The notes under the pieces are model-generated. The model ran no database searches, was not told where the DNA came from, and worked only from the letters and a program-made list of their open reading frames with translations. Positions 44,344-54,812 of a stretch of DNA of 64,000 bases are shown here, piece after piece (the stretch's first letter is position 1; each line of letters starts with the position of its first letter). The DNA lies in the NCBI RefSeq assembly GCF_036084755.1, contig NZ_CP107968.1, forward strand, positions 1,726,501 to 1,790,500, written 5' to 3'. A program made the position numbers and the translations under genes. This DNA comes from Streptomyces sp. NBC_00370. GTDB taxonomy: Bacteria > Actinomycetota > Actinomycetes > Streptomycetales > Streptomycetaceae.

Positions 44344-45204
44344 TCAGCCGGCCTGGCCGAAGCTCGGGACGACCGAACCGTCGTAGGTGTCCTCTATGAA
44401 CTTCTTCACCTCGGGGGAGTTGAGCAGTTTCGCGAGCTTGACCACCCGCGGGTCCTTCTCGTTGCCCTGCTTGACGGCGAGGAAGTTGGCGTACGGGTTG
44501 CCTTCGCTCTTCTCCAGGGCCAGTGAGTCCTGGGCGGGCTTGAGCTTGGCCTCAAGGGCGTAATTGCCGTTGATGACGGCCGAGTCGACGTCGTTGAGCG
44601 CGCGGGGCAGGGTGGCGGCCTCCAGTTCCTTGAACTTCAGCCCCTTGGCGTCCTTGATGTCGGCGAGGTTCCCTTCGGCGCCGACGCCGTCCTTGAGTGT
44701 GATCAGACCGTTGTCGGCGAGCAGCTTGAGCGCGCGGCCCTCGTTGGTGGTGTCGTTGGGGATCGCGACGCTCTGCCCCGGCTTGATCGCCTTGAGCCCG
44801 TCGAGCTTCCTGGAGTAGAGGCCGAGCGGCTCCAGGTGGACGTTGACGACGGGCACGATGTGGGTGCCGTTCTTCTTGTTGAAGTCGTCGAGGTACGGCT
44901 TGTGCTGGAAGTAGTTGGCGTCGACCTCGCCCTTTTCGGTGGCGGTGTTGGGCAGGACGTAGTCGGTGAACTCCTTGACCTGGAGCTTCAGTCCGGCCTT
45001 CGCCGCCAGGTGGTCCTTGACGAAGTTCAGGATGTCGGCGTGCGGGGTCGGCGAAGCGGCGACGACCAGCGGCTTGGACGTGTCCGGCTTCCCCTCCCCC
45101 GCCGTCGTGGAGCCGGGATCGGACGAGGTGCCGCAGGCGCCGAGCGTGAGGGCCAGGGCGGCGGTGGCCGCGGCGACGGTCGTGAGCTTGAGGTTGACGC
45201 GCAT
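44344..45204 (-). CDS. metQ: Methionine ABC transporter substrate-binding lipoprotein
   Basis: A 286-aa NlpA-family binding protein. The signal peptide LTTVAAATAALALTLGACG ends in lipobox LGAC (Cys24). After the lipid anchor come VAASPTPHADILNFVKDHL, GEVDANYFQHKPYLDDFNKK and SVAIPNDTTNEGRALKLLA, the methionine-binding family pattern. It binds methionine outside the membrane and hands it to MetI/MetN. It is the third gene of metN-metI-metQ; a 50-bp gap separates it from metI. Confidence 0.95.
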   Translation of the reverse strand: MRVNLKLTTVAAATAALALTLGACGTSSDPGSTTAGEGKPDTSKPLVVAASPTPHADILNFVKDHLAAKAGLKLQVKEFTDYVLPNTATEKGEVDANYFQHKPYLDDFNKKNGTHIVPVVNVHLEPLGLYSRKLDGLKAIKPGQSVAIPNDTTNEGRALKLLADNGLITLKDGVGAEGNLADIKDAKGLKFKELEAATLPRALNDVDSAVINGNYALEAKLKPAQDSLALEKSEGNPYANFLAVKQGNEKDPRVVKLAKLLNSPEVKKFIEDTYDGSVVPSFGQAG

Positions 45205-45254
45205 GGGAGGTGCCTCGTTTCTGAGAGGTGTCTTACGGATCTGGGGTTGTGCGG

Positions 45255-45926
45255 TCAGGAAGTCGTGCGGACGCGGCGCGCGAGGAGCCGTACGGCGATG
45301 TCGCCGATCAGCTGGATGACGGTGACGATCACGATCAGCACCACGACGGTGGCGACCATGAAGCCGTTCTCGAAGCGCTGGAACCCGTAGGTGACGGCCT
45401 TGGAGCCGAGCCCTTCACCGCCGACGGCGCCGGCCATGGCCGAGTAGCCGATGAGCGCGATGACGGTGGTGGTGACGCCGGAGACGAGCGAGGGCAGCGC
45501 CTGCGGCAGCAGCACTTTGCGGACGATGGTGGGGATGGACCCGCCCATCGACTGCACGGCCTCGACCAGACCGTGGTCGACCTCACGGATGGCCGTCTCG
45601 ACGAGCCGGGCGAAGAAGGGGATGGCGCCGATCGCCAGCGGCACGATCATGGCCGTGGGTCCGATGAAGGTGCCCACGACGAACGTGGTGAACGGGATCA
45701 GCGCGATCAGCAGGATGATGAACGGCAGCGAGCGGCCGATGTTCACGATCACGCCGACCGTCTTGTTCACGGGGGCGTTCTGGAGCAGCCCGCCCTTGTC
45801 GGTGAGGACCAGCAGGATGCCGAGCGGCAGGCCGCCCAGGACCGTGACGAGCGTCGACCAGAGCACCATGTAGAGGGTGTCGAGGGTCCCCTGGGTGAGC
45901 AGGGGCTGCATCTGCGACCAGGTCAC
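45255..45926 (-). CDS. metI: Methionine ABC transporter permease
   Basis: A 223-aa membrane permease with five to six helices. The EAA loop is REVDHGLVEAVQSMGGSIPT, which contacts MetN, and the ends are LPFIILLIALIPFTTFVVGT and VVVLIVIVTVIQLIGDIAVR. The gene overlaps metN by 4 bp. Length is the usual MetI size. Confidence 0.95.
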   Translation of the reverse strand: MTWSQMQPLLTQGTLDTLYMVLWSTLVTVLGGLPLGILLVLTDKGGLLQNAPVNKTVGVIVNIGRSLPFIILLIALIPFTTFVVGTFIGPTAMIVPLAIGAIPFFARLVETAIREVDHGLVEAVQSMGGSIPTIVRKVLLPQALPSLVSGVTTTVIALIGYSAMAGAVGGEGLGSKAVTYGFQRFENGFMVATVVVLIVIVTVIQLIGDIAVRLLARRVRTTS

Positions 45927-46969
45927 CTGGCACCGTCCTTGACCAGCTGGGCGGGGACACCGGTGACGTTCTCGACATGCAGCCCCCGCTCGCGCAGGAA
46001 GCCGACGGGTACGACGTTGTCCTCGTAGCGGCCGGGCAGCTCGATGCGGAGCCGGCCGATCTGCCGGCCCTGGACCGTGCGCAGCGCGGCGCCCAGGATC
46101 GCGATGTCGATGTTGTACGTACGGGACAGCCGGGAGACGATGCCGCGCTCGTCGGATTCGCCGTTGAACGTGATGTCGAGGACCGTACGGCTCTCGTCGG
46201 AGCCCGGCCCTTCGACCGGGTACAGCTCGCGCGCGAGCTGCGATCCGGTGGTGGCGAGCAGTTCGTCGACCTTGCCGGACTCGACGATCCGGCCGCGGCT
46301 CATCAGCGCCGCCGAGTCGCAGATCGTCTTGACGACCTCCATCTCGTGGGTGATGAGCAGCACGGTCAGTCCGAGCTGCCGGTTGAGGTCGCGCAGCAGC
46401 GCGAGGATCGAGCGGGTGGTCTCGGGGTCGAGTGCGCTGGTCGCCTCGTCGGAGAGCAGCACCTTGGGCTTGCCGGCGAGGGCGCGGGCGATGCCGACCC
46501 GCTGCTTCTGCCCGCCGGAGAGCTGGGCGGGGTAGGCCTTGGCCTTGTCGGCGAGGCCGACCAGGTCGAGCAGTTCCGCGGCGCGGCGCTGCCGGTCCTT
46601 GCCGGAGTGGCCGAGGATCTCCAGCGGCAGTTCGACGTTGTCCCGCACGGTGCGTGACGACAGCAGGTTGAAGTGCTGGAAGACCATGCCGATCGAACTG
46701 CGGGCCGCGCGCAGCTCCTTGCCGGCCCGCCGGCCCCGGCCGGCGAGGGCGGTGAGGTCCTGGCCGTCGACGGTGACCGTGCCGGACGTGGGGCGTTCGA
46801 GGAGGTTGACGCAGCGGATGAGGGACGATTTCCCGGCGCCGCTCTGGCCGACGACGCCGAAGACCTCCCCTTCGCCGACATGGAGGTCGACCCCGTCGAG
46901 GGCCGTCACCTCACGGCTGCGGGAGGGTCCTGACCGGTAGATTTTGGTCAGACCTGTTGTGGTGATCAC
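45923..46969 (-). CDS. metN: Methionine ABC transporter ATPase
   Basis: A 348-aa ABC ATPase. Walker A is GQSGAGKSSLIRC (about 38-50), the signature is LSGGQKQRVGIARALAG, and Walker B is VLLSDEATSALDPE. The C-terminal NIL domain (residues about 265-345) senses methionine and can inhibit transport. ATG at 46969. It heads the metNIQ operon, and a short Cys/Met-rich leader ORF lies 176 bp upstream of its start. Confidence 0.95.
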   Translation of the reverse strand: MITTTGLTKIYRSGPSRSREVTALDGVDLHVGEGEVFGVVGQSGAGKSSLIRCVNLLERPTSGTVTVDGQDLTALAGRGRRAGKELRAARSSIGMVFQHFNLLSSRTVRDNVELPLEILGHSGKDRQRRAAELLDLVGLADKAKAYPAQLSGGQKQRVGIARALAGKPKVLLSDEATSALDPETTRSILALLRDLNRQLGLTVLLITHEMEVVKTICDSAALMSRGRIVESGKVDELLATTGSQLARELYPVEGPGSDESRTVLDITFNGESDERGIVSRLSRTYNIDIAILGAALRTVQGRQIGRLRIELPGRYEDNVVPVGFLRERGLHVENVTGVPAQLVKDGAR

Positions 46970-47144
46970 AGGAGTTGTCCGTCACTGTCCGGTGCGCGGC
47001 CGCAGGTCGGCCGGGCACGAGGGGGGCACAGGAAAGAGGCCAGGACACGGCGGAGCCGGGTCGGGCCGGGGGAAGTTCAGCTGCTCGGACGGTCAGGCGC
47101 CGCGGGCGGAAAGCCGCCGGGGCCCGAGCGTCAGGAAGCGCGCG

Positions 47145-47168
47145 TCAGCAGGCGCACATTCGACACAT
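47145..47168 (-). CDS. Putative leader peptide MCRMCAC upstream of metNIQ
   Basis: Eight codons read ATG TGT CGA ATG TGC GCC TGC TGA, giving a 7-aa peptide with three Cys and two Met. It lies in the 5' leader of metN, transcribed the same way. A short run rich in the amino acids of the pathway fits a translation-attenuation switch, like Cys-rich leader peptides known upstream of sulfur genes in actinobacteria. There is no clear ribosome site, so a leaderless start is likely. A GGCGG/CCGCC hairpin follows near 47104-47116. Confidence 0.6.
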   Translation of the reverse strand: MCRMCAC

Positions 47169-47336
47169 ACAACGAGCACCGGGCGTAACGATCGCCTCGG
47201 TCGCGGAAACGCGGTTGCTCGTCGTGGTCATGGCTCAAGTAAAGCAGACGTCAAGGACGAGGTCCGGGGTGTCCGCATAGCGGACAGTCGGGACCCAGGG
47301 GCGCGCGCCGGGGTCGGGACGGACCGTAATACGCTC

Positions 47337-47702
47337 ATGCGCATGCTTGACGTCCTGACGATCGCGGTGTCCGTGGCCGCGCTCGCCCTCGCCGCCTGGT
47401 GCGGATTCGCCGCATACAGGGACCAGCCGACCAAGGACTGGCACTTCATCGGCATGGCCGTGGTGTCCCTGCTCGCGCTGGTCCAACTCGTGGTGGGAAT
47501 CGTGCAGTTGGCACGTGGCGAGCATGCCGACGACGGATCGGTGATCTTCGTCTCGTATCTGGTCGGCGCCGCGCTCGCGGTGCCAGCCGCCGGTTTCCTC
47601 TCGCTGACGGAACGGACCCGCTGGGGCTCGGTGACGGTCTCGGCGGGCGCGGTCGTCCTGGCGGTGCTGGAAGTACGGCTGTACGACATCTGGGGAGGCT
47701 GA
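47337..47702 (+). CDS. Small four-helix membrane protein
   Basis: A 121-aa protein (ATG 47337, or ATG 47343 giving MLDVLTIAVSVAALALAAWC). Hydrophobic helices include HFIGMAVVSLLALVQLVVGI, VIFVSYLVGAALAVPAAGFL and SVTVSAGAVVLAVLEVRLYD. It is followed after only 2 bp by a second membrane gene. The pair is divergent from the met operon. No known family. Confidence 0.75.
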   Translation: MRMLDVLTIAVSVAALALAAWCGFAAYRDQPTKDWHFIGMAVVSLLALVQLVVGIVQLARGEHADDGSVIFVSYLVGAALAVPAAGFLSLTERTRWGSVTVSAGAVVLAVLEVRLYDIWGG

Positions 47703-47704
47703 CG

Positions 47705-48169
47705 GTGACGCTGGAGGATTCCGCGACCGGGGAACCGAGGACCAGGCTGGTCAAGGGTCCTGGACTGCTGCTCGTCTGGTTCTACGGGGTGATGTCCGTC
47801 GGGGCCGTCTCGCGGTCGGTCTACCAGATCGCCACCGACTTCGACCGGGCGCCGCTGGCGTATTCACTCTCGGCCGTCGCCGCCGTGGTGTACGCGTTCA
47901 TCACGTACACGCTGGTGCGCGGCGGGGAGACCGCCCGCAGGGCGGCGCTGGTCTGCTGCGGTCTCGAACTCGTCGGGGTGCTGACCGTGGGCACCTGGAC
48001 GCTGGCCGACCCTTCGGCCTTCCCGGACGCGACGGTCTGGTCGGACTACGGCATGGGGTACGTCTTCATCCCCGTACTGCTGCCGGTCACCGGCATCCTG
48101 TGGCTGCGCAGGTCCCGTCGGGGTCAGAGCCTGTCGGGCCCTGACCCCGTCGACCCCGTTGACGGCTGA
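47705..48169 (+). CDS. Membrane protein, pair with upstream gene
   Basis: A 154-aa protein from GTG 47705, 2 bp after the previous stop. Four hydrophobic segments: LLLVWFYGVMSVGAVSRSVY, YSLSAVAAVVYAFITYTLV, LVCCGLELVGVLTVGTWTLA and GYVFIPVLLPVTGILWLRRS. The polar C-terminus has GPDPVDPVDG. Close coupling suggests that the two membrane proteins act together. Unknown function. Confidence 0.75.
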   Translation: MTLEDSATGEPRTRLVKGPGLLLVWFYGVMSVGAVSRSVYQIATDFDRAPLAYSLSAVAAVVYAFITYTLVRGGETARRAALVCCGLELVGVLTVGTWTLADPSAFPDATVWSDYGMGYVFIPVLLPVTGILWLRRSRRGQSLSGPDPVDPVDG

Positions 48170-48194
48170 GGTAGATGCTGACGGGTGGTGTGGC

Positions 48195-48710
48195 TCAGGC
48201 GCTCGCCGCGTACGCGGTGGCGTCCGCGCCCTGTGACGCCTGCTTCTCCAGTGTGACGAGCGTCAGCCGCGGACCGACCAGCTCCCTCGACACCGGCAGG
48301 TAGCCACGGCTGCGGTACAGCCGCAGATTGCCCTCACTGCGGTGGCCGGTGAAGAGCTGGAAGCGCTTGGCGGCGGGGGTCGTGGCGAACTGGCCCTCGA
48401 TGGCGTCGAGGAGCCGGCCGCCCAGGCCGTGCCGCTGCATCCTCGGATGGACGATGAGTTTCGCGATGCGCGCCGTGCCCTGCTCGTCGACCGTTCCCCG
48501 TACCGATGCCACGATCTCGTCGCCCAGCCGGGCCACCAGGCCGTGCCCGGCGTCGAGTTCGGCCCTGAGGTCCTCCAGGGTCTGGGTGAGGGGTTCGATG
48601 GTGTAGTCGCCGTAGAGCTCGGCCTCGTTCTGGTAACACAGGTACTGCAGCTTCAGGATCTGTTCCGCGTCCTGCGCTCTCGCCGCTGAGATGGTCACGC
48701 TCATGCCCAT
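48195..48710 (-). CDS. GNAT acetyltransferase
   Basis: A 171-aa protein; ATG 48710 or 48704 (MSVTISAARAQDAEQILKLQ) starts the domain. Motif A is IAKLIVHPRMQRHGLGGRLL (about 87-106), and the end is FTGHRSEGNLRLYRSRGYLP. Substrate unknown. It converges on the membrane protein pair and follows a sigma-like gene on the same strand, 37 bp away. Confidence 0.85.
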   Translation of the reverse strand: MGMSVTISAARAQDAEQILKLQYLCYQNEAELYGDYTIEPLTQTLEDLRAELDAGHGLVARLGDEIVASVRGTVDEQGTARIAKLIVHPRMQRHGLGGRLLDAIEGQFATTPAAKRFQLFTGHRSEGNLRLYRSRGYLPVSRELVGPRLTLVTLEKQASQGADATAYAASA

Positions 48711-48747
48711 GTGTGCATGCCTCCCGCTCACCTGTTCCGCCGGTTGT

Positions 48748-49314
48748 CTACCGCTCCTTTCCCCGTTGTTCAGGAGCTGCAACCTCTGCCGCCAGCATTC
48801 TGCGCAGGCATCCCAGGCATCGGGAACGCATCGGCCCCAGACTTCCCTGTGAGATAGCCAACTCCCCTGCGATTTCGCGGTACGTGGGGTCCTTCGGCGA
48901 CAACATCGCAGTCAGCAGCCCGGGGCAACGCCCTGGTGTACGGACCACGGCGGAACGAAGTGTTCTGCGCCACTCCGCGCGTAATGCGCTGTGTTCAGGC
49001 CCGGCGTCGGGGTCGGTGGCCGGATCCGGCCGCTCCGGTGCGTAGGGCAGCTCGTTCGCCGCCGTACGCCGGGTCCTGCGCGCCTCGGCGCGTACCGCCG
49101 ACCGTACCCAGCGGGCCGTGTCGGACGGCGGCCCCGCGTCGGCCAGCCGCTCCAGCAGCCGTACCCAGACGGCCTGTTCGAGATCGCGCGGTTCGGTGGC
49201 CGCCCAGCCGGCTTCGGCCGTGGCCTCGGCGCTGACCAGCGGGGACAGCGCGCTGACGAGCGCGGCTGCGGCCCGGTGCGGACCGTACGGGAAGCGGGTG
49301 TCGGCGACTGTCAT
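48748..49314 (-). CDS. Sigma-70-like protein, atypical ECF class
   Basis: A 188-aa protein. Region 2-like residues 25-85 (EPRDLEQAVWVRLLERLADA then RWVRSAVRAEARRTRR) and region 4-like residues 140-175 (TYREIAGELAISQGSLGPMR) are seen, with CLGCLRRML after it. The helix-turn-helix is clear; region 2 is degenerate. No anti-sigma gene is next to it. It may be a real low-similarity ECF factor or a regulator derived from one. Confidence 0.75.
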   Translation of the reverse strand: MTVADTRFPYGPHRAAAALVSALSPLVSAEATAEAGWAATEPRDLEQAVWVRLLERLADAGPPSDTARWVRSAVRAEARRTRRTAANELPYAPERPDPATDPDAGPEHSALRAEWRRTLRSAVVRTPGRCPGLLTAMLSPKDPTYREIAGELAISQGSLGPMRSRCLGCLRRMLAAEVAAPEQRGKER

Positions 49315-49447
49315 GCCTGGCGGGACGCGACGGCGGCGGACGGCGGTTGCCCCCGGTGCGGGCAGTCACCCGACCGGGGGCATCTCGGGGCGCGCCGCTG
49401 ACGGACCGGCGCCCCGGCATCGGCTCGGCGGCTCGGCAGCCAGTGGC

Positions 49448-50614
49448 TCAGCGGCTGAGGAAGTCCGCCCTGGCGAGCACACCCGTGTCGGCGTTGTCGG
49501 TGAAGACACCGTCGATACCGGTCTCGAAGTACGCCTGGAAGGCGCCGAAGGCGTCCCCGTACGCGTTCGGGTCGGTGCCGCGGCGGAAGTCGGCCGGCAG
49601 GAAGGTGTTCTCGTTGCGCATCGTGTACGGGTGCAGGATCAGCCCCTTGGCGTGCGCGTCCCGGACGAGGGTGGTCGGCGACGTCAGCTTCCCCGTCGCG
49701 TCCTTGGGGATGACCAGGTCGAGCGTCGGGCCGATGCCCTGCGCGAAGGAGGCGATCCACTTCAGCCCGGCCGGCGTGACGAGGTCGTCGACACCCCGGG
49801 GGTCGCCGGTGGCCTTGAAGTCCCACGGCCGGCTGCCCGCGACGTCGAGCAGGACGACGCGCGGCGCCGAGACCAGCTCGGCCATCCGCTTCATGCTGGT
49901 CGGCTCGAACGACTGGAGGAAGATCGGCGCGTTCGCGTGGTCGCGCCCGTACCGGCGCAGCAGCTTCGCGAACCGCTCCTCAAGACCGAGGCCGATGCCC
50001 CGGAAGTAGGTGGGGTGCTTGGTCTCGGTGTACAGCCAGACGGGCCTGCCACGGCGGCGGCCCTCGTCGTCGGCCCAGCGCAGCACCTCTTCGTAGGTGG
50101 GGATGTCCCAGTGGCCGTCGTAGAGGGTGTTGTGCTGCCGGTTGGCGGGGATCCGCTCCTTGGCGCGCAGCGTCTTCAGCTCGGCCAGGGTGAAGTCCAC
50201 GGTGAACCAGCCGGTGGTGCTGACCCCGTCGATGACCCGGGTGGTCTTGCGGGAGGCGAACTCCGGGTGGTCGGCGACGTCCGACGTGGCCGTGATGTCG
50301 GGCTCGTGACGGCAGACCAGATGCCCGTCCTTGGTGGGCACCAGGTCCTGCTCGATCACGTCGGCGCCCATGTCGAGGGCCAGCTGGTACGAGCCGAGGG
50401 TGTGCTCGGGGCGGTAACCCGCCGTCCCCCGGTGGCCGACGATCGTCGGCACGGGCAGCTTCGGCCGCGCGGGGCCGTGGCCGCCCTTGCCGTGCCCTGC
50501 CGGCTGCGCGGCGGCCGTGCCGGCGACGGCGGGCACCGCCATGGCCGCCGAGCCCAGTACGGCGGCGCCCAGTACGGTCCGCCGTCCGGGTGTGTTGCGC
50601 GCACCCTGCGTCAT
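49448..50614 (-). CDS. Tat-exported glycerophosphodiester phosphodiesterase
   Basis: A 388-aa secreted enzyme. The Tat signal has GRRTVLGAAVLGSAAMAVPA, cleaved near AAAQPAG. GDPD motifs are TIVGHRGTAGYRPEHTLGSY with the catalytic His-Arg, GADVIEQDLVPTKDGHLVCR with Glu/Asp metal ligands, and HPYTMRNENTFLP. It cleaves glycerophosphodiesters to glycerol 3-phosphate and alcohol outside the cell, a phosphate- or glycerol-scavenging function. Start ATG at 50614. PHO regulation is possible but no box was recognised. Confidence 0.92.
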   Translation of the reverse strand: MTQGARNTPGRRTVLGAAVLGSAAMAVPAVAGTAAAQPAGHGKGGHGPARPKLPVPTIVGHRGTAGYRPEHTLGSYQLALDMGADVIEQDLVPTKDGHLVCRHEPDITATSDVADHPEFASRKTTRVIDGVSTTGWFTVDFTLAELKTLRAKERIPANRQHNTLYDGHWDIPTYEEVLRWADDEGRRRGRPVWLYTETKHPTYFRGIGLGLEERFAKLLRRYGRDHANAPIFLQSFEPTSMKRMAELVSAPRVVLLDVAGSRPWDFKATGDPRGVDDLVTPAGLKWIASFAQGIGPTLDLVIPKDATGKLTSPTTLVRDAHAKGLILHPYTMRNENTFLPADFRRGTDPNAYGDAFGAFQAYFETGIDGVFTDNADTGVLARADFLSR

Positions 50615-50846
50615 GAATGCTCCCTCGTGTGAGTCCGTGTGATGTCCGGCACCTGTCAAACGCGCCCGAGCGTAGGCGGATACGTCTGCGACAGGGGGGA
50701 CCCTGGACGAACACGGCGGAAACAGCCCCCGACACCGGGTATTCGGCGGCGGCCCGACGTGCGCCGTGCGGTCCCCCGCGAGTAACGTGCTCACCTGCAT
50801 AGACTTGGCCGGTTATTCCTGCCCGTTCCCGACACCGGAGGACCCG

Positions 50847-51518
50847 TTGTCCCGCTTCGCGCTCATCAAGGCAACGCTCGGAACGCTCGTGCGCCTGATG
50901 TTCCGTACACGGGTGGAAGGCGCCGAGAACATTCCCGGCAGCGGGCCCGTGATCCTGGCCGGCAACCATCTGACGTTCATCGACTCGATGATCCTGCCGC
51001 TGGTCTGCGACCGGCAGGTGTTCTTCATCGGCAAGGACGAGTACGTCACGGGCAAGGGCGTGAAGGGCCGGCTGATGGCCTGGTTCTTCACCGGTGTCGG
51101 CATGATCCCGGTGGACCGCGACGGCGGCAGGGGCGGTGTCGCCGCGCTGATGACGGGGCAGCGCGTGCTGGAGGAGGGCCGGATCTTCGGCATCTACCCG
51201 GAGGGCACCCGCTCCCCCGACGGCCGGCTGTACCGGGGGCGTACGGGGATCGCCCGGCTGACGCTGATGACGGGTGCGCCGGTGGTGCCGTTCGCGATGA
51301 TCGGCACGGACAAGCTGCAGCCGAGCGGCAAGGGCCTGCCGCGCGCGGGCAAGGTGACGGTGCGCTTCGGCAAGCCGATGGAGTTCTCCCGCTACGACGG
51401 CATGGAGCGCGACCGCTATGTGCTGCGCGCGGTGACGGACTCGGTGATGACCGAGGTCATGCGGCTGGGCGGCCAGGAGTACGTGGACATGTACGCGACG
51501 AAGGCGAAGGCCGCGTAG
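50847..51518 (+). CDS. plsC: 1-acyl-glycerol-3-phosphate acyltransferase, PlsC-like
   Basis: A 223-aa membrane-associated acyltransferase with a TTG start at 50847 behind GGAGGA. The H-x4-D motif is NHLTFIDSMI (about residue 40), the glycerol-phosphate loop is FGIYPEGTRSPDGRLYRGRT, and APVVPFAMIG is block IV. It acylates lysophosphatidate to phosphatidate or a related lipid. The long open frame upstream to 50766 is not preferred because the ribosome site sits at the TTG. Confidence 0.88.
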   Translation: MSRFALIKATLGTLVRLMFRTRVEGAENIPGSGPVILAGNHLTFIDSMILPLVCDRQVFFIGKDEYVTGKGVKGRLMAWFFTGVGMIPVDRDGGRGGVAALMTGQRVLEEGRIFGIYPEGTRSPDGRLYRGRTGIARLTLMTGAPVVPFAMIGTDKLQPSGKGLPRAGKVTVRFGKPMEFSRYDGMERDRYVLRAVTDSVMTEVMRLGGQEYVDMYATKAKAA

Positions 51519-51560
51519 CGGCTGTCCGGCGGACGGGGGCGACGCGGCCTTCGCCGGAGC

Positions 51561-51679
51561 CGCCCCGGTCGCGCCGGACCCGCCCCGTTCGTCCGGACGC
51601 GCCCCGGACGCGCCGGACCCGCCCCGGTCACGCCGGACCCGCACCGGACGCGCCGGACCCGCACCGGACGCGCCGGACG
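51561..51679. repeat. Six tandem 20-bp GC-rich repeats
   Basis: Units of about CGCCCCGGTCGCGCCGGACC begin at 51561, 51581, 51600, 51620, 51640 and 51660 (the second is 19 bp). They lie between the plsC-like and argH genes, convergent, 42 bp before the argH stop. Probably a simple expansion. Confidence 0.85.
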
Positions 51680-51721
51680 CCGACCGGTGCGTCTGGTCGG
51701 CGTCCGGGCGGTGAGCGGTCG

Positions 51722-53158
<1,437 letters not shown>

Positions 53159-53179
53159 TCAGAAGGCTTGAAACGAAGG

Positions 53180-53208
53180 CGCCTCCCCGCCGCTGTGACG
53201 GGGAGGCG
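53180..53208 (-). terminator. Hairpin between argG and argH
   Basis: CGCCTCCCCG (53180-53189) pairs exactly with 53199-53208. It could reduce read-through from argG into argH, so argH may have its own promoter or be expressed less. Confidence 0.6.
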
Positions 53209-53244
53209 GCTGTCCTGTTCGGTCGCGTCAGGCGCGTACGCGGA

Positions 53245-54438
53245 TCAGGCGAGGTCGCGCTTGGCGGCGATCTTCGACGAGAGGCCGAAGATCTCGATGA
53301 AGCCCTGGGCCTTGGACTGGTCGAAGGTGTCGCCCGAGTCGTAGGTGGCGAGGTTGAAGTCGTAGAGCGACTCGGGGGACTTGCGTCCTGTGACGACGGC
53401 GCGGCCGCCGTGCAGCGTCATCCGGATCTCGCCCGTGACGTGCTGGTTGGCCTCCTTGATGAAGCCGTCCAAGGCGCGCTTGAGCGGCGAGAACCACAGG
53501 CCGTCGTAGACCAGTTCGCCCCAGCGCTGCTCGACCTGCCGCTTGTAGCGGGCCAGTTCGCGCTCGACCGTGACGTTCTCCAGCTCCTGGTGCGCGGTGA
53601 TCAGCGCGATGGCGCCCGGCGCCTCGTACACCTCACGGGACTTGATGCCCACGAGCCGGTCCTCGACCATGTCGATCCGGCCGATGCCCTGGCCGCCGGC
53701 CCGCTCGTTGAGCTGCTGGATGGCCTGCAGCACGGTGACGGGCTTGCCGTCGATCGCGACGGGGACGCCCTCCTTGAAGGAGATGACGACCTCGTCGGCC
53801 TCCCGCTGGACGGCCGGGTTCTGGGTGTACTCGTAGATGTCCTCGATCGGACCGTTCCAGATGTCCTCCAGGAAGCCCGTCTCGACGGCGCGTCCGAAGA
53901 CGTTCTGGTCGATGGAGTACGGGGACTTCTTGGTGGTCGCGATCGGGAGGTTCTTCTCCTCGCAGAAGGCGATCGCCTTGTCCCGGGTCATCGCGTAGTC
54001 GCGGACGGGGGCGATGCACTTCAGATCGGGACCGAGCGCGGAGATACCCGCCTCGAACCGCACCTGGTCGTTGCCCTTGCCGGTGCAGCCGTGCGCGACG
54101 ATGCCCGCGCCGTGCTTGTGGGCGGCGGCCACGAGGTGCTTGACGATGGCCGGCCGGGAAAGGGCCGAGACCAGCGGGTAGCGGTCCATGTAAAGGGCGT
54201 TGGCCTGGATCGCCGGGAGGCAGTACTCGTCGGCGAACTCGTCCTTGGCGTCGGCGACCTCGGCCTCGACAGCACCGCAGGCGAGCGCGCGCTTGCGGAT
54301 GACGTCCAGGTCCTCGCCGCCCTGGCCGACGTCCACGGCAACGGCGATGACCTCGGCGCCCGTCTCCTCGGCGATCCAGCCGATGGCGACGGAGGTGTCC
54401 AGGCCGCCCGAGTAGGCGAGTACGACGCGCTCGGTCAC
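53245..54438 (-). CDS. argG: Argininosuccinate synthase
   Basis: A 397-aa ATP-dependent ligase (citrulline plus aspartate). The P-loop is [17 protein letters not shown] near the start, and ATP/citrulline motifs include [14 protein letters not shown] and [15 protein letters not shown] 54438 has AAGGAG 6 nt upstream; the 54459 start would place the ribosome site inside the gene. A candidate ARG-box lies just upstream. Confidence 0.97.
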   Translation of the reverse strand: MTERVVLAYSGGLDTSVAIGWIAEETGAEVIAVAVDVGQGGEDLDVIRKRALACGAVEAEVADAKDEFADEYCLPAIQANALYMDRYPLVSALSRPAIVKHLVAAAHKHGAGIVAHGCTGKGNDQVRFEAGISALGPDLKCIAPVRDYAMTRDKAIAFCEEKNLPIATTKKSPYSIDQNVFGRAVETGFLEDIWNGPIEDIYEYTQNPAVQREADEVVISFKEGVPVAIDGKPVTVLQAIQQLNERAGGQGIGRIDMVEDRLVGIKSREVYEAPGAIALITAHQELENVTVERELARYKRQVEQRWGELVYDGLWFSPLKRALDGFIKEANQHVTGEIRMTLHGGRAVVTGRKSPESLYDFNLATYDSGDTFDQSKAQGFIEIFGLSSKIAAKRDLA

Positions 54439-54452
54439 GGGTATCTCCTTAC

Positions 54453-54487
54453 GATGCATTCACTGATGGGTATAACTATGCAGTGGT
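54453..54487. promoter_or_regulatory. Candidate ARG box upstream of argG
   Basis: The leader has ATGCATTCAC, TATAAC and TATGCAGTGG in the window 54453-54487, reminiscent of the Streptomyces ARG-box half-sites (TGCAT/ATGCA) but not a full match. ArgR from this window would be the regulator. Confidence 0.4.
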
Positions 54488-54555
54488 CCGTATGTTTTGT
54501 CAAAGCCGCCGAAAATGATCGGCGCCCCCAGCCCTGTCCGCCCTGGGCTCCGGCC

Positions 54556-54810
54556 ATGCAGAGCTGGGAAGAACGGGATCTGACCGACGCGGCGACCTGG
54601 GTCGATGTCGACCAGGAGGTACGGATCGAACACGGGTACGAGCAACCGCACGCCAGCCCCGCCGCCGTCGACGCGCTGCGCCGCGTCGGGGCGCGCGGCG
54701 GTCCTGATGCGTGCGGACCCCGATCCGAAGCTGCGGGCCCGGCGGACCGGGCCTCACCCGTACGGAGCGGGCTGAGGGGCCGTCAGGGGCGGGCCGGGCT
54801 ACGGTCCTGA
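54556..54810 (+). pseudogene. Possible decayed small gene
   Basis: An 84-codon frame starts MQSWEERDLTDAATWVDVDQ and continues EVRIEHGYEQPHASPAAVDA in protein-like style for about 50 codons. It then turns to Gly/Arg/Ala-rich noise. No ribosome site is clear. It may be a remnant of a small gene; function unknown. Confidence 0.25.
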
Positions 54811-54812
54811 GC

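Noticed and set aside
46970..47140. A SAM riboswitch in the metN leader
   Set aside because: No SAM-I, SAM-II or SAM-IV core was recognisable; the leader peptide is a better explanation.
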